Assembly: GCA_036023115.1 (NCBI GenBank)
Contig: JAYKKT010000089.1
Location: forward strand, 10,070,001-10,134,000
Source of the DNA: Brasenia schreberi
Taxonomy: Eukaryota > Streptophyta > Magnoliopsida > Nymphaeales > Cabombaceae
Direction: 5' to 3'
Length of the DNA stretch: 64,000 bases
Shown here piece after piece: positions 12,000 to 24,093 of this stretch (its first letter is position 1; each line of letters starts with the position of its first letter). The notes below the pieces were generated by a model. That model saw nothing but the letters and a program-made list of their open reading frames with translations, searched no databases and had not been told where the DNA came from. Both the position numbers and the translations under genes were made by a program.

Positions 12000-12470
12000 G
12001 TTCATTGAGGTGGGACGGGGCCAAGGATCAAAGTCCCCTCTCCCGTTTCCGTTTCAAAACCTCACCCCATTCCTGCGATGGGGACCAAGAAAGCACCCAC
12101 ACCCGCATTTCCTCGGGGACCCGTCAGGAGAAGATTGGATCCTGCCCATTGTAAACCAAATTTTCTTATATAAATATAAAAAAAAATCCGATCGAGAACC
12201 AAAACACTATGGAACTCTAACCTAAACACCTTGAATCGAAGCAAACTATAGCTAAAAAGAACCTAAACTTTCTAGAATCAATAAGGAAAGGGAGCAGAGC
12301 CGGGTTTCCAGGACGGAGACATGTTGTCCAAGCCTCAAATCCCGTTGGGGATTTCACCACTTCCCCCGTCCCCAAGCCCCGTTTCCACTCCCCCGAATAT
12401 GAATATGTCCCGTTCAAAACAGGTCCCCGCTTCCTGTGAGAGATTACCCCCCCACCCCCCCATGAAACTT
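12000..12470. repeat. Element with ggggac/gtcccc-rich arms
   Basis: Two GC-rich arms (about 12000-12150 and 12290-12470) are made of degenerate words such as gggacgggg, gatggggac, ttggggatttc, cccccgtccccaag and ccccgtttcc. They flank an AT-rich centre (12155-12260). This design, with cryptically simple arms around an AT-rich middle, recalls the sub-terminal repeats of plant hAT elements. No clear terminal inverted repeat or target duplication was found, so the class is open. Confidence 0.4.
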
Positions 12471-12479
12471 CCCTAATAG

Positions 12480-13130
12480 TAACATTTGAAATTCAATCAC
12501 GAATGAGTTTAAACTGATTGAATGACATGATTTCTCACAGCAAAAGCTTACCTTCAACACCTTTTATGTTCTGAAACTGCCGAATTACTACAATGGCACC
12601 TTTCTTGCATGTTAGAAAAGCTGAATGTATCAACCAAATAAATTTCTTTAAAAGAAAAAACTGAATGACCACATGATTCTTTTCTTGCATTTAGTATTCG
12701 GTCTTCTCACATCTAGTGTTTAGGTGACATTTTCCTTGCATTGAGAAAGGGAACAACACCCACATTCTTGAATTCTGGAAGGGCCCAATGCCCACCTTTG
12801 CAAAACCCTCGGAAAGCTTAATGCTCACGTCAAGCTACTTTGAACATCCAGGATTCAGATAAACACAAGTTTACAATGGTCGGTTTTAACTTTGTAAAAA
12901 GGCCAGATTCTCATACTCAGCAACAAAAACGGTTGAGGATATCTTAAATAAATGAACGATATGATAGTATCCGGACATTCAAAGGGTTATTTTGAAACAA
13001 GCCGAGTTAAGCGTGCCTTAGAAATAAAGGAGAAATTTTGCAACAAAAGAATCAATACAATTTTAGATCAAAATATTCGATCTACAGGCTGATCTTTCAA
13101 ACCACAAAGCACTTTTCTGAACTTCAAATG
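12480..13130. other. Intergenic, no feature recognised
   Basis: AT-rich DNA without domain-bearing frames, splice-bounded exons or clear repeat ends. Confidence 0.4.
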
Positions 13131-13137
13131 ATAGATG

Positions 13138-13391
13138 GAATTAGGGGTGGATAAAATGAGAGAATATCATTTAAGATGGTTTGGGCATATACAAAGAATA
13201 TCAAAAGAAGAACTTCTAAGAAGGAAAGAAAAACTAAATTTGAAAAGTATTAAAAGAGTTAAAGGACGACGACAAAAGTGTTGGAAAAAAACAATAAAGA
13301 ATGATCTAGTTTATTGTGAGTTACCTGCTAACATGGCACATGATAGGGCCATGTGGAAACAAAGAATCCATATACCTGACCCTGTCTAGTA
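13138..13391 (+). mobile_element. RTE-type LINE 3' fragment
   Basis: It encodes the C-terminal end of an RTE-type polyprotein in one open frame: [20 protein letters not shown], a Lys/Arg-rich linker with KGRRQKCWKKTIKNDL, and MAHDRAMWKQRIHIPDPV. The same segment is found, damaged, at the 3' end of the element at 45572-48808. It is 5'-truncated and also lacks the terminal ggaaaaggcttagttgttg tail. It abuts the 5' start of another copy at 13392. Confidence 0.7.
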
Positions 13392-15376
13392 TGAAACTCC
13401 ACCCATGTAAGGGATCACCTTTCCATGGCCGATCTCAAGCCCGAATAAAGGATGAGGGTTGCGTTAAGCTTCCAACAGCCTTCGTAAAACTTTGTCGGAT
13501 TTTTACACCATACATTACACAAATTATGAGCATTGCGTTGGAGTATCCCCTCTTAGAGATGCGTTCTAGATCCCAAATGCAGTGAAAAGTAAGCAAGGGT
13601 CACTACATTTTCTCCTGGACGTAGTGAATCAATTTCAGAAAAGGTTCCCACATCATGAACGGGTATAGGTAAAGAAGTTAGTCTCGCTACATTGCCGCCC
13701 AAATGTAGTGAATAAATTACAGAGAGGATCTCCGCATTTTCAATATGGACAGATATGGGAGATAAAGAAGCTAGTCCTAGATAATAAGATTTGTATTGGT
13801 TATTCGAATATTGAAACATTGTCCGATAAGCTAATAGAGGTATTAGATACTATAATTCGGAGAAAAATTCATATCCTATATTTAAAGGAAACAAAGTGGG
13901 TTTGAGAAAAAACAGAGATTGAGGATACAAGTTTTAAATTATGGTACTCAGGTAAGGAAAAAGCTCGAAACAAAGTTGGTATTATTATAAATAAAGATTT
14001 AAATGATAGTATAGTAGATATACAATGATATGGTGACCTTTTTAGTGTTAGGAGTAGAGGTTTTGAATATAGTTTGTGCTTACGCACCCCAAGTAGGACT
14101 AGAAGATAGTATAAATACACTTTTTAGGAAGAGTTAGATAAGGTGATTCAAAGTATTCCACAAAAGGAGATGATTTGTTTAGGAGGAGACTTAAATGGAC
14201 ATGTCGATAAAGAGGCATTAGGATATCAAGGTATTCGTGGAATACTTTGGTTTTGGTGATATAAATGAGAAAGGTAGAGAGATTTTAAATTTTGCTATGG
14301 CATTTGATCTCTTTATAGTCAATACAATCTTTAAAAGACGAGATGAATATTTAATTACTTATAAGAGTGGCTTATCACAAATACAAATTGATTATTTTAT
14401 TTGTAAAAAAAAGATAAAGCGTATTGTAAATATTGCAAGGTAATTCTAGGAGAAAGCTTAACCACCCAACATCGACTTTTAGTTATAGATTTACAAGTAA
14501 AAAAATAGACAAAGAAGAAAAGAGTGCATCGAGTTATTCGGACTAAATGGTAAAACCTCAAAAACGAGAAAGAACGTATATTTAAATAGAAAGTCCTTCA
14601 AGGAGATGCTTGGAATTATATTGGTACACCTTGTGATATGTGAAACAATATGGCTATACATATTAGGAAAGTGATGAAAGATGTGTTAGGTGAATCTAAA
14701 GGGGGTGTACAGGCACAAAAAGAAGCTTGGTGGTGGAGTGAAGTAGTGCAAAATAAAATGAAGGAAAAGAGGGCATGTTACAAATTACATTATTCTAAGA
14801 AAACTAGTAAAACTTTAAAGGCTTACAAGAAAGGAAAGAATGAAGCGAAAAAGGCCATTAGTGAAGCAAAAGCGAGGATTTATATAAAAAAATAATAAAC
14901 TCAACTCAAAAAAGGGTGAAAGAGATTTTTTAGGATAGCTAGGGCTAGAGATAAGAAAATTAAGGATCTTAATTTTGTTAGATGCATCAAATACGATGAT
15001 GAGAAAATTCTAGTGGCAAATGATGATATAAGAAATAGATGGAAAGACTATTTTTATAAGTTTTTTAATGAAAATAAAGATGTTAGTATTAGGTTAGGAG
15101 AGTTCGCCAAATCAAAAAAATATATAAACCACGATTTCTACCGACATATTCAAAAGAATTAAGTCAAAAAAGCTCTTAAACATATGAAAGGTGGTAAATC
15201 GATAGGACCAAATAATATTCATAACAGAAATGAAGATGTTGAGATGGATGAGTGGTCATACAAGAAAAGACCGTATATATAATAAGGTTATTAGAAACAA
15301 ATTAGGAGTGACACCAATAGAGGATAAAATGAGAGAATATCGTTTAAGATGGTTTTGATATATAAAAAGAAGAGCA
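13392..15376 (+). mobile_element. RTE-type LINE, internally deleted pseudogene copy
   Basis: The 5' start aaactccacccatgtaaggg matches the 5' ends at 48808 (minus) and 29523. A 5' leader with tandem monomers is followed by pieces of an AP-type endonuclease: YLKETKW near 13885, GGDLNGHVD near 14180, QIQIDYFICKK near 14390, TQHRLLVI near 14470 and [20 protein letters not shown] near 14725. Sequence then jumps from GGKSIGPNNI (about 15190-15220) to [16 protein letters not shown] coding (about 15230-15290), removing nearly all of the reverse transcriptase. Numerous stops and frameshifts show long inactivity. Confidence 0.8.
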
Positions 15377-15534
15377 TATGATGCAAGGTTTCCAAGGATT
15401 AGTTGGCCAACCTTCTTCCTTCCTAGCAGGGTTGATAAAATTCAGAAACACCTAATACAAAACACTGGTGCGACACTACAACCAAAAAATTCAATTATGA
15501 TAAAATCAGTTCAACTTAATCATTTATGAAGTCC

Positions 15535-15745
15535 TTGCACATCACAGGGCAGCACCTTAGCTGCAGGAAAAAGAGCAAGGTGTAGCTGTAGCTTCAATGC
15601 ATGTATAAGGCCGGTTAGTCGGACCTTTTCTAAGCCACAGCTCATGGCACCTTCCCCTACAAATGAGGGAACCTGTTGAGAACGAGTAACTGACTCGAAC
15701 CCTAAAGTATAGCATCTACCAATTGGTTCGTGACTCTGTGCATTG
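15535..15745 (-). mobile_element. tRNA-derived SINE-like sequence
   Basis: On the minus strand a box A-like aattggtagatgctat is followed by a box B-like agggttcgagtcagttac, then a non-tRNA body with tgtaggggaaggtgccatg and ggccttatacatgcattg. The order fits a plant tRNA-headed SINE. A minus-strand open frame runs through it, but it is unlike any protein I know. Flanking duplications were not identified. Confidence 0.4.
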
Positions 15746-15789
15746 CAGTATTTAAATCTTGGGCAAATGAAAATGCTGAACATCTACCA

Positions 15790-18230
15790 ACTGATTTCTT
15801 TCATTTGGGCCTCTTAATGACAGAAAAATGGGGAGGAGAACGGTTTCCCAGGCTTGTGCCACTAGAGGATCCAAATTCAACCAGAAACGCTAAGCTTTAG
15901 ATGTATTTTGTTATAGTAGATCAGAGCTATCCCTCCACGCTATAAAAGTTTGCTTTGAAGTTCTCTGCTGAAACAGCCTTGGTTGCATTTGCAACAGAAA
16001 TTTCAAGTTTGCCATCAGAATCACTCATCATTGGCCTAAAGTTCGTTCATTGTCAACCTAGTGCAGACATCATGTGACACCCTATATTTGCCATCCGAAT
16101 CACTTGTTTATCATTATCCCTAATTGTTGGCTTCTTTCTCAAACTCATCTGGCTAGGTCGGCAGATCCTAACCTGGGTCAGACCACAATACCCAGGGTGG
16201 CAAGTGTTAGTGATTCGTGTAAACTCAAGCTTGCTTATCAAAAACCAAGAAAGAAGCCCATGAGTTTTGTCAATGATAATGTTGCCCACTTCCAATCCTC
16301 ATGGGTTCCTCATCAAAAGAAACAAAAGGACAGTGAAAGGACTGCAGCACTGTTTTCCAATGTCTAGAAGCTAATTTGCATTGGCTAAATTAGTAGCCTA
16401 AAGATAATACGAGTAGCAAAGCAACCCTTAATTGCCATGTTTTTTTTTGTTTTCTTTTGTTTTCCAAGGAACGAGCATCTTTAACTGTTTCAACATTAGG
16501 TAGAAACCTTAATGAACCTCGGGAATAAAAGAATACTGCGCAGGTTCCCGAGCACTCATTCATCACCAGGCAAAAAGATTAGGCAGTTGAAAAGACTGGT
16601 AAAAGAATGCCCTTATATTAGAGGTGCTGTGTTGCCTTTTTTATTTGTACATGCAAGAGATCACATACAACTGCTTCTGTCCAAAATCAACCAACCATGT
16701 GTAACATCTCATATTGCAATACATATTTACCCTCCAATGCCCAAAGTTATGACTTTTTTCCCAATGCATGGCTTATACGCAATTGGCGGCCATCCAATTC
16801 CTGCAACCAGGCGCAGATCATGAGTTCAGAAGAAACAATACAATCTGAGAGCGAGGGAATAGACAAACTCACCCGAGTGCAATGCCCGCTAGTGAGAAAA
16901 CATAGTGCAAGACAGTTGTCTGGCAAAAATATAAGTACTGACAATACCCAAACGGAAAAAGGATATTTGCATGGTGAACATTGAACAAAAAATGATTGCA
17001 TACAGTCTTATCGTGTTACGGATTAAATTTCATAAGCTGCAGGAAGCTAAAAATAAGCACCAATGATTGTGCTTGGTATATTTGCCTATTACTTTCTGTA
17101 TTTATCTTGACTTTGACCTGGGTTGCATCATTTCTAAGCATCCCTATCTTCATGAATTTTGACTCAGTCTAATATCATTTTGAGTCCAGAAGTTGTGGTG
17201 TAATAAACATGTTAGAGATTTTTGTCATAATAAATAAAGCATGTAAGAACATGTCTAAAGATCTAGGATTTCAGCATTCATGCAAGCAAGAGCGCACAAC
17301 ACCTAAGGTCGATATGTTCCAAAGGAGCAAAATCTTCAGGAAATTCATATCCCAAGGTCAGATGTGTTGTGTCATGTATCATGAGTCCAGTTCTGCCACA
17401 AAACTAACTGGAAGTTGAAAACAAAGCAATAAATGCATTGAGAAAATCAGTGGAGACAACCATGTAAAAGCACAATCCTTTGGAACAAAATGTCATGACT
17501 TTGTAACCAATCCATTTTTTAATCTGGCAAAAAGATGTTCACGACATGTTGGAATAACATAAAAATCACTTTAAACAGAAAAAATGTCATTTAGTTGAGT
17601 GAAATAGTCTCCCAACTGTACAAAATCACTTCAACATATTCCGCAGCATGTGTGTGTGCCTCTATGGATATATATCTTAATGATTTTAATGTGTTTCCAT
17701 AAAGCATATGACAAATATTCTTATGGTGTCTTAAATACAATATATGTTCATTGAATAAAGCCTTCATGCCAAAAATATTGCCCAATTTTCCAAATAATTC
17801 CTGCTCTCCATTTATGAAATGTCATGTCATAGGGTCCATCTTCCTTTTGGGGATTGGAGGCTATGGGGTGGAACTCTAACAAGTTTCATTTTAAAAATAA
17901 ACTTCTATTCAAGAAGTCTATAAACTGAAATATAAGAAGATAAGCAACTCCTTGTAGGTTGGTATTTACCTTGAAAGCAGCTAAACAAGAGAGCTTTCAT
18001 CTTTGAAAAAGTGTTTACAGCAGTGTTGTATGCATTTCTATATCATGAAAAACATATATGGTATGTACCGTTACCGCTAGGAACATGACAGTAAACCCTG
18101 GATCTATATCTATGGGTGTAACTTACGATACACCCCCGTCGCTTGCACTATGACCTAATCCTGGCTGTATCTTAGGATATGCTGTAAAAAAAAATCCTTT
18201 TACCCTAATAAACTCTTTTAGATTCTCTGG
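15790..18230. other. Gene-poor intergenic region
   Basis: No gene is assigned in this 2.4 kb. Open frames at 16074-16367, 16512-16823, 16697-16984 (plus) and 16053-16295, 16747-17001 (minus) have no domain. One pair of splice-bounded segments on the minus strand (16919-16873 and 16800-16772) looks exon-like and is described as a finding. The rest is AT-rich and non-repetitive to the eye. Confidence 0.4.
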
Positions 18231-18237
18231 AGAGTGA

Positions 18238-18574
18238 TGTTAATGTAATAGGGTGGCACGTGCCATCAGGGCCCGTGCACCACTTGGATATGGCCCAGGG
18301 CCACTAGGGTCTTGGCCATAGCCGTTGGAAGCCCCAACGGCTAGTGTTGGCCAAGGCTGGCCAGCCAGCACTAGTCTCTAGTGCCTTCTTTTGTTCTTCT
18401 TTCATGGCTTCTCATGTACATATGTAATCTCTATAAATACCCTATCACACTATGAATAAAGTATGCAGTCTAACACTGCTTTTTGACTTGTCTTGTATGC
18501 GCTTCCACTCTTGTTTGTTATTCTTGAAGATCCATTTGACTCTTAGCGACTTGGTGATCTTGATTCGTGCAACA
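18238..18574 (+). mobile_element. Probable solo LTR
   Basis: It starts tgttaatgtaatagg and ends gcaaca, the TG...CA termini of an LTR. Inside are a GC-rich first half, a TATA box (ctataaatacc at 18431-18441) and a polyadenylation signal (aataaa at 18455-18460) in the right order and spacing. There is no internal domain and no second copy nearby. A 5-bp target duplication was not evident, so the exact ends are uncertain. Confidence 0.4.
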
Positions 18575-18656
18575 TCAACCTTCGTTCATTGACGAATATT
18601 TACAAGTGATAGATAGGAACTCAAGCTCCTTAGAGTTGGCTAGAAGTTATCTTGGG

Positions 18657-18834
18657 CAGTGGCGGATCTAGAAACTCTTTTGGGGTGGGGCAAATAGCCC
18701 CTTGAATGTTTCAGGTAGGGCGAACAATGTATTATAGCCCATGGATCCCACCATGGGCTATAGACTTTAAGTTGATTTTCAAAATTTTGGGTGGGGCAAA
18801 CGCTTTTCCTCCGCTCAATGTAGATCCGCCGCTG
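18657..18834. mobile_element. hAT-type MITE, 178 bp
   Basis: The terminal inverted repeats are cagtggcggatcta on the left and, read inward, cagcggcggatcta on the right, one mismatch in 14. The flanks atcttggg (18649-18656) and ctcttgag (18835-18842) match at 6 of 8, an aged hAT-size duplication. The interior contains ggggtggggcaaat and its near repeat ggtggggcaaacg. It is non-coding. Confidence 0.7.
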
Positions 18835-19224
18835 CTCTTGAGCGATGATGTGCATCTAAGAGGAATTTTGCAAACTTCTACCAAATAACCACATTTCCTA
18901 TGAGTTTTTCCATGAAATTACACTTGGGTTTCCAAAAAAAATATTTTTCGGTTGTATTATGAAACTCTACCTTATGTTTGTGATACATAGAGTAACCATT
19001 ATTATCATTTTAAATATTTAATTTAGTTTTAGTAGTTGTATATTAACTTTTTTGTAATGCCTTAGCTTTTCTGATACTTGATGTTTCATAAGCAAAACAT
19101 GCTCAACCTATGCGGTGCTTTGTGCAACTTTAGCATATGTTGCATAAGTCTTTATCAAGAGTTAGTAGCCCCGTCCTTATGAGTTACCATGTGGTAGGCA
19201 TTCCCTTTCTTTTTTGAGATTCTT

Positions 19225-20450
19225 ATACAACTAAGAACAACTAAACCTTTTCCCATACTAGATGGGGTCAGCTACATGGATTCTTTGTTTTCATGGAACT
19301 CGATCATGTTAACAATTAACACAACATAAGCTAGATCATTATTTATTATTTTCTTCAAGCACTTTTATGGTCTTCCTTTTCCTCTTTTAATATTTTCACC
19401 ATCTAGTTTTTGACACCTTACAAAGCTTCTTTTAGTCATCTTTTTACATGTCCAAACCATCTTAAATAATTTTTTCTAAATTTATCATCTATTGGAGCTA
19501 CTCTCAATTGGTTTTTAATAATCTCATTTCATATACAAGTCTTTCCTTGTGTACCACACATCTATCTCAACATCCTCATTTCTTTCATAGATACTTTTCT
19601 ACATGTTAATGATTAACTACCAAACACTCATAACTATATAACATTGCAGGTTTAATTGTTGCTCTATAATATTATCTTTCAACTTAATGGCATCATCTTG
19701 TCACATAATCAACCTAATGCACCTCCCCATTTTAACCACATTGTCTTAATTATATGCATAACATCTCCATCAATTTTTCATTGTTCTTCAAATTGAACCT
19801 CAAGTATTTAAATCTTTCCATATGAGAGATATAATGTGTGTCAATCTTAATTTTTATATCATCTTAAGTAATTGAATGATCAAAATTGTATTCCATATAT
19901 TCTACCTTTATTCTACTAACTCATCAATAATTAATATAAATAAATATGAACTTAAAGATAATCCTTATGTAATTCAATATTAACTTTATCATTCCTTCAT
20001 AAGTTTACACACATGTTTATGAACCATAATTTGTCTCTTATAAGATCAATGTATGTTACTGTGAACCATCGTATGTCTCTTATAAGATTAATGTATGTTA
20101 CTGGAATCCCTCTCTTTTCAAGGTTTTCAAAGAATATCTCTTGGTACCCTATCATAAGTTTTTTCTAAAAGTTTTTTCTTTTTGCTCTAAAATGTTTTAC
20201 AAGACATCTGAGTAGGTGAATAGCCTCAATAGAAAAAGCGCATACATGAATCCAATTTGATTTTCTATTGTATTTGATACTTGTCTCACTTACACTTAAT
20301 AATTTTTCTCATAATTCTATAGTATGAATCATCAACTTAGTACCCTTATAATTCACACAATTCTCGATGTTGGCCTTTGTTCTAGCATATGGGATATAAC
20401 TCTACTATTCCTCTATTCCTTAAGCATCTTTTTGTTTCTCCATTTTTTGA
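19225..20450 (-). mobile_element. RTE-type LINE, strongly decayed 3' half
   Basis: On the minus strand this matches, with many changes, the reverse-transcriptase and 3' region of the element at 45572-48808. The tail (agtatgggaaaaggtttag) is at 19235-19260, the polyprotein C-terminus at about 19440-19620, and the reverse transcriptase from there to about 20440. No open frame survives. It carries an internal 42-bp tandem duplication at 20021-20104. Confidence 0.7.
20021..20104. repeat. 42-bp tandem duplication inside LINE remnant
   Basis: Two adjacent units start gaaccataatttgtctc (20021) and gaaccatcgtatgtctc (20063) and both end with aatgtatgttactg. They differ at a few positions. The duplication falls in the decayed reverse-transcriptase region and is absent from the fuller copy. 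Confidence 0.75.
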
Positions 20451-20907
20451 GTCTTATGTTTTAAATTATATCATTCATGATTTTTACGATTAAGATCTGC
20501 TACAAAACCTTATTTATGCAATAGATAAACTATCATGAAACTTACTTACTACTTTTATAATATAGGTAACAATATGCTTTTTACAACATTGGCGATCGGA
20601 ATGACAACTTTGCCATGTGAGATGTAGTATTCTACACTAGTTTCAATACAAATGTCTACACAAGTGACATACTCTATATCATATTTGACACACTAATATG
20701 ACAAAGTAAATGGTCTTGTCAATAGACAAAAGGAATAGGTTTTACCTCATATATTGGTGAGAAGACACCTACAACTCCCAACTTATGTTTTAGTCTCAGA
20801 AAACACTTTGAGCCATTTTTACTGAAAAGGAAAATGTGGGGAAGGATTGGAAAGAACTCTCAAGGCATAAAAACTAAAAATTTTGAAGTGGAAAGTTTTA
20901 AGCAATC

Positions 20908-21400
20908 AAAACCAAAACCAAAATAAAGCCTTCTCCCACACGAACCGGGGTCACTTACATGGATTCTCAGTCGCCATACAACTCACAAAAAGAAAGATCA
21001 TGTTCCAGTGTTTCCCTCCAACACTTCATATGTCTTTCTTTGCCTCTTTAAAGTATATACTACCTAGTTTCTCGTAACTTTTGTTTGAAGCTCTATCTCA
21101 TTGTCTCTCCGGAAGTGCAAACTACCACACAAACGTTTTCTCTAATAACATCATTACCATCTCATCATTGTCTTGTATCAACATGTTTATTTTCCCCACA
21201 CATTTTTTGCACATGTTGATAGTTGACTGCCCAACATTTGACACCTAGAACATTAATAGTTTAGTGATCTTATTGCTGCTTTACAGTATTTACCTTTCAT
21301 CTTCAGCAGATCTTTTATTATCGGAAGCTAGGATGCACCTCTTCATTTTAGCTAACCTACATTAATTCTACTTATGACATTTGCATCAATTTTTTCATCT
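20908..21400 (-). mobile_element. RTE-type LINE 3' fragment, very decayed
   Basis: Read on the minus strand, it resembles the same 3' region as the neighbouring copy: the end gtgggagaaggctttat at 20926-20942, the complement of ccaacacttcatatgtctttc, and a Cys-Trp region near 21205-21235 (gttgactgcccaacatttgac on plus). The similarity is patchy, so it may be an older subfamily. No open frame remains. Confidence 0.5.
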
Positions 21401-22890
21401 TTTTTAGCCACAATTTCAGATTTACTTAATGATATTTCTCTGTTGTTGTTGTTGTTGTTGGAATATTTTTGCTTGTAAGGTTTCTCTCCATAATTAAGTA
21501 TAAAAACTCAGTGATCTCCTAATTGGGAAGGAAAGTTTTCTCCTTCCAAAATCAGAGAAATATCAAGTGTAACAATAAGCTACTGTTCTTACAAATGATG
21601 TTTAATGATTTCCTGGCAATGGACTAAACTATGAGTCTGCAAAGATCCATCGGCAACACCTATTCCCTTGATACCATTACTTGATTGATCCTCATGGTCT
21701 GTCATTAAGAATCATGCTATACAATTGCTGTTTTAATATTTTTTTATCGCAACATGCTCCATGAATGCAATACCTTCTCTCTTACAATTTGATCCATCAT
21801 CACAAGATATGACTTCGAAGTTTGCAATGACAGAGTTCAACTATTCCCATTCACATCATATAGACAGTCTAGCCTAAGTTTTCTCCATAGGAAATAGACG
21901 ACCATGCAAAACACATTCCAAGTGGGCTGTCTATGGTTTTTAGACTGTCAGCCATGTGCTACTGGCTACTGCTAAACATGCTTTTCCTGCTGTGTGATGT
22001 CTTCTTGGTGATGATCAAAAACATCAACTTAGAATGGATTTCATCAGCAGGAGCACACTTTTTTGTCCAGATCTTGGAATTTCCTCATGCTGATTTTAAA
22101 TGTCAAATATCTCGGTGGTCCACATTTTATGTCATAATCCAGATCCTTTACCATGCCCATGACTAAGAATACATGAATAAGAGCAAAACTCGGGTCAGCA
22201 AATCATTGATCACTGCATTTTTATGGTTCAAGAAGCCATCCTAAAGTTTATATGCATCCATGGACCTCTCAGCCACTCGTTCATGGAAATGCTTATATGG
22301 TAGGACCTGGCCTCCCCAAAATTAGCCTAAAATTTTCATCATCTATAATGACAGTAGAAGAATGAGTTATTGGGTTGGTAATCACACAGATGAGTTCTTG
22401 TATATTGATTGGATCCACTCACAAGGATCCTTACAAGATCTTTTAACAATACAAATTCTACATTTCTTTGATCCCTCAATCTTGAATATTATAGAAGAAA
22501 GCTGGTAAGGATTCTTAAGGTCGAACAACACCAACCTTCAGGTTCTTGACACTCCTTTTGGGTTTAAAAGTGTACAATGTATGTCAAAAAATTTGTTATT
22601 GTAAGATGACTTGAAATACTTGCATTTTGTCGCATATCACACCAATGCAAGGATAAACCTTTGAAACGGAAATTACCATTTGATGTATTTTGACTGTATG
22701 TTTCAATGAACATATAGGGGTATGGATCACCCAACCTTCTCTTTTGAGAAAGGAATGTCAAGTGCAGTAGCCATTCAGCAACGCCAAGTAATAGAGACTC
22801 TAGAGTTACTTAAAGTAGCCCACAGAGAAAACACCAGAAACCCTAGAAGTAGAACAGATAGCGAAAGTGCGATGTGGAATATGGAGGGCC
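21401..22890. other. Intergenic, no feature recognised
   Basis: This follows the last identified exon of the chloroplast RNA-binding gene on the minus strand, so it may contain that gene's final small exon and 3' end. I searched for a segment encoding an ELEGRAIRV-like end and did not find one. There is a short gtt run at 21442-21460. The open frame at 21933-22166 has no domain. Confidence 0.35.
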
Positions 22891-22893
22891 TAC

Positions 22894-24093
22894 CACTCCG
22901 TTCAAGGAATCAAGTGCAGCATCCATCTCAGACTGCGACGAGTAGCAAACAAAGCCGTAGCCTCGCGATCTGCCCGTCTCCCCATCGTACAGCACCCTTG
23001 CTCCCACCACGTTCCCACATCCACTGAAAACCTCCGTCAAGCTCTCAGAGGTAACCCTCCACGATAGGTTCCCCACAAACAACTTAAACTCCGTCTCTGG
23101 ATACAGCGGTTCTCGTGGCCTGGGTTTATCACTGAAATTCACCCTCAATGTGCGTCCTCCGTATTCCTGATTCATCATAAAATCAATCATTCCGTGCTTG
23201 TAGGTAGGCAGCAAATATAAGGGAATCACGAACAGAATACAAAAGGAGCAGGGATGGCTCGTGGATAAAGCTATTAAGGCAACTGCCTGCTAGGCCTGAA
23301 TTTTGAAATAATGACAGTATGAATTCCGCCGGCCCCAAAATTTGTTAGACAATTAAAATACATAACCTTTTAGGCCCCAAATTTTTGAGTCGCATCAGGT
23401 ATCTGATTTTCGCTTCAGGCATGTTAAGCCATCCTTGGAAGAGAGAAGAAGAAAAAATAGAAAACGAGGCAAAAAATAACGCGGGGGGTTGTCGTACACT
23501 CCCGTCGAGGTTCTGGATGACAGCACTAGCATCTTGGACGCTGCTCATTGTAACAAACGCAAAACCTCGGCTCTTCCCGGTGCTTCTGTCATAGAGCACC
23601 TAATCAAGGAGAAAATTAGCCAGTTGTGGCTGCATTGGTTCCATTGATTGGAACAAACTGAAACAAATGATAAGAGAAATAGTAGGTTAACAAGAAAGCC
23701 AAGAGGATTAATCACCTCCACAAGCTCCGGACTTCCGTATTCTTGGACGATCGCGGCCAGCTGAGCGCTATCGCAGCTGTAAGGCAGATTGCCGAAGTAG
23801 AGTTTGGCACTAGGAGCCGCCTCTTTCCCTTCTTCTCCTTCTTCTTCATCTTGCGGCTCATCGGCAACAGCCGCTTCCTCCTGATCGACGGCAGCCCATG
23901 AAGAAGCTAGGCCACATCGAGTATGGCCATGATTGCTCTTCTTCACCCAAAACAAAGGAGGACGGAAAGCAGGAACCAACCGGAGCGATGAATTTAGATG
24001 ACCATTGTTCAATCGGGCAAAAGGCAATGGCTTCAAGTGGAAGCAAGGAGTGGACGTGTTGGTGGCACCCAAGAAGCACGTCGCAATAGCCAT
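22894..24093 (-). CDS. Chloroplast RNA-binding protein, two RRMs (3' end not found)
   Basis: Exons on the minus strand are 24093-23716, 23599-23498 and 23166-22894, all phase 0, giving 251 codons. The first ~60 residues form a basic, Ser-rich plastid transit peptide, followed by an acidic linker (DEPQDEEEGEEGKE) typical of cpRNPs. RRM1 has RNP2 LYFGNLPY and RNP1 KSRGFAFVTM and spans exons 1-3. RRM2 has RNP2 KLFVGNLSW and RNP1 RSRGYGFVCY. Wording such as SPELVEVLYDRSTG and REPLYPETE matches the Arabidopsis At1g60000 group of 28/29-kDa chloroplast ribonucleoproteins, which bind and stabilise plastid mRNAs and help editing. The family ends about 17 residues after DSLNGV with an ELEGRAIRV-like strand. 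Here a donor (ggagtg, then gtaggc) follows GV and the last exon was not located. Without that splice the frame runs to a stop at 22843. Confidence 0.9.
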
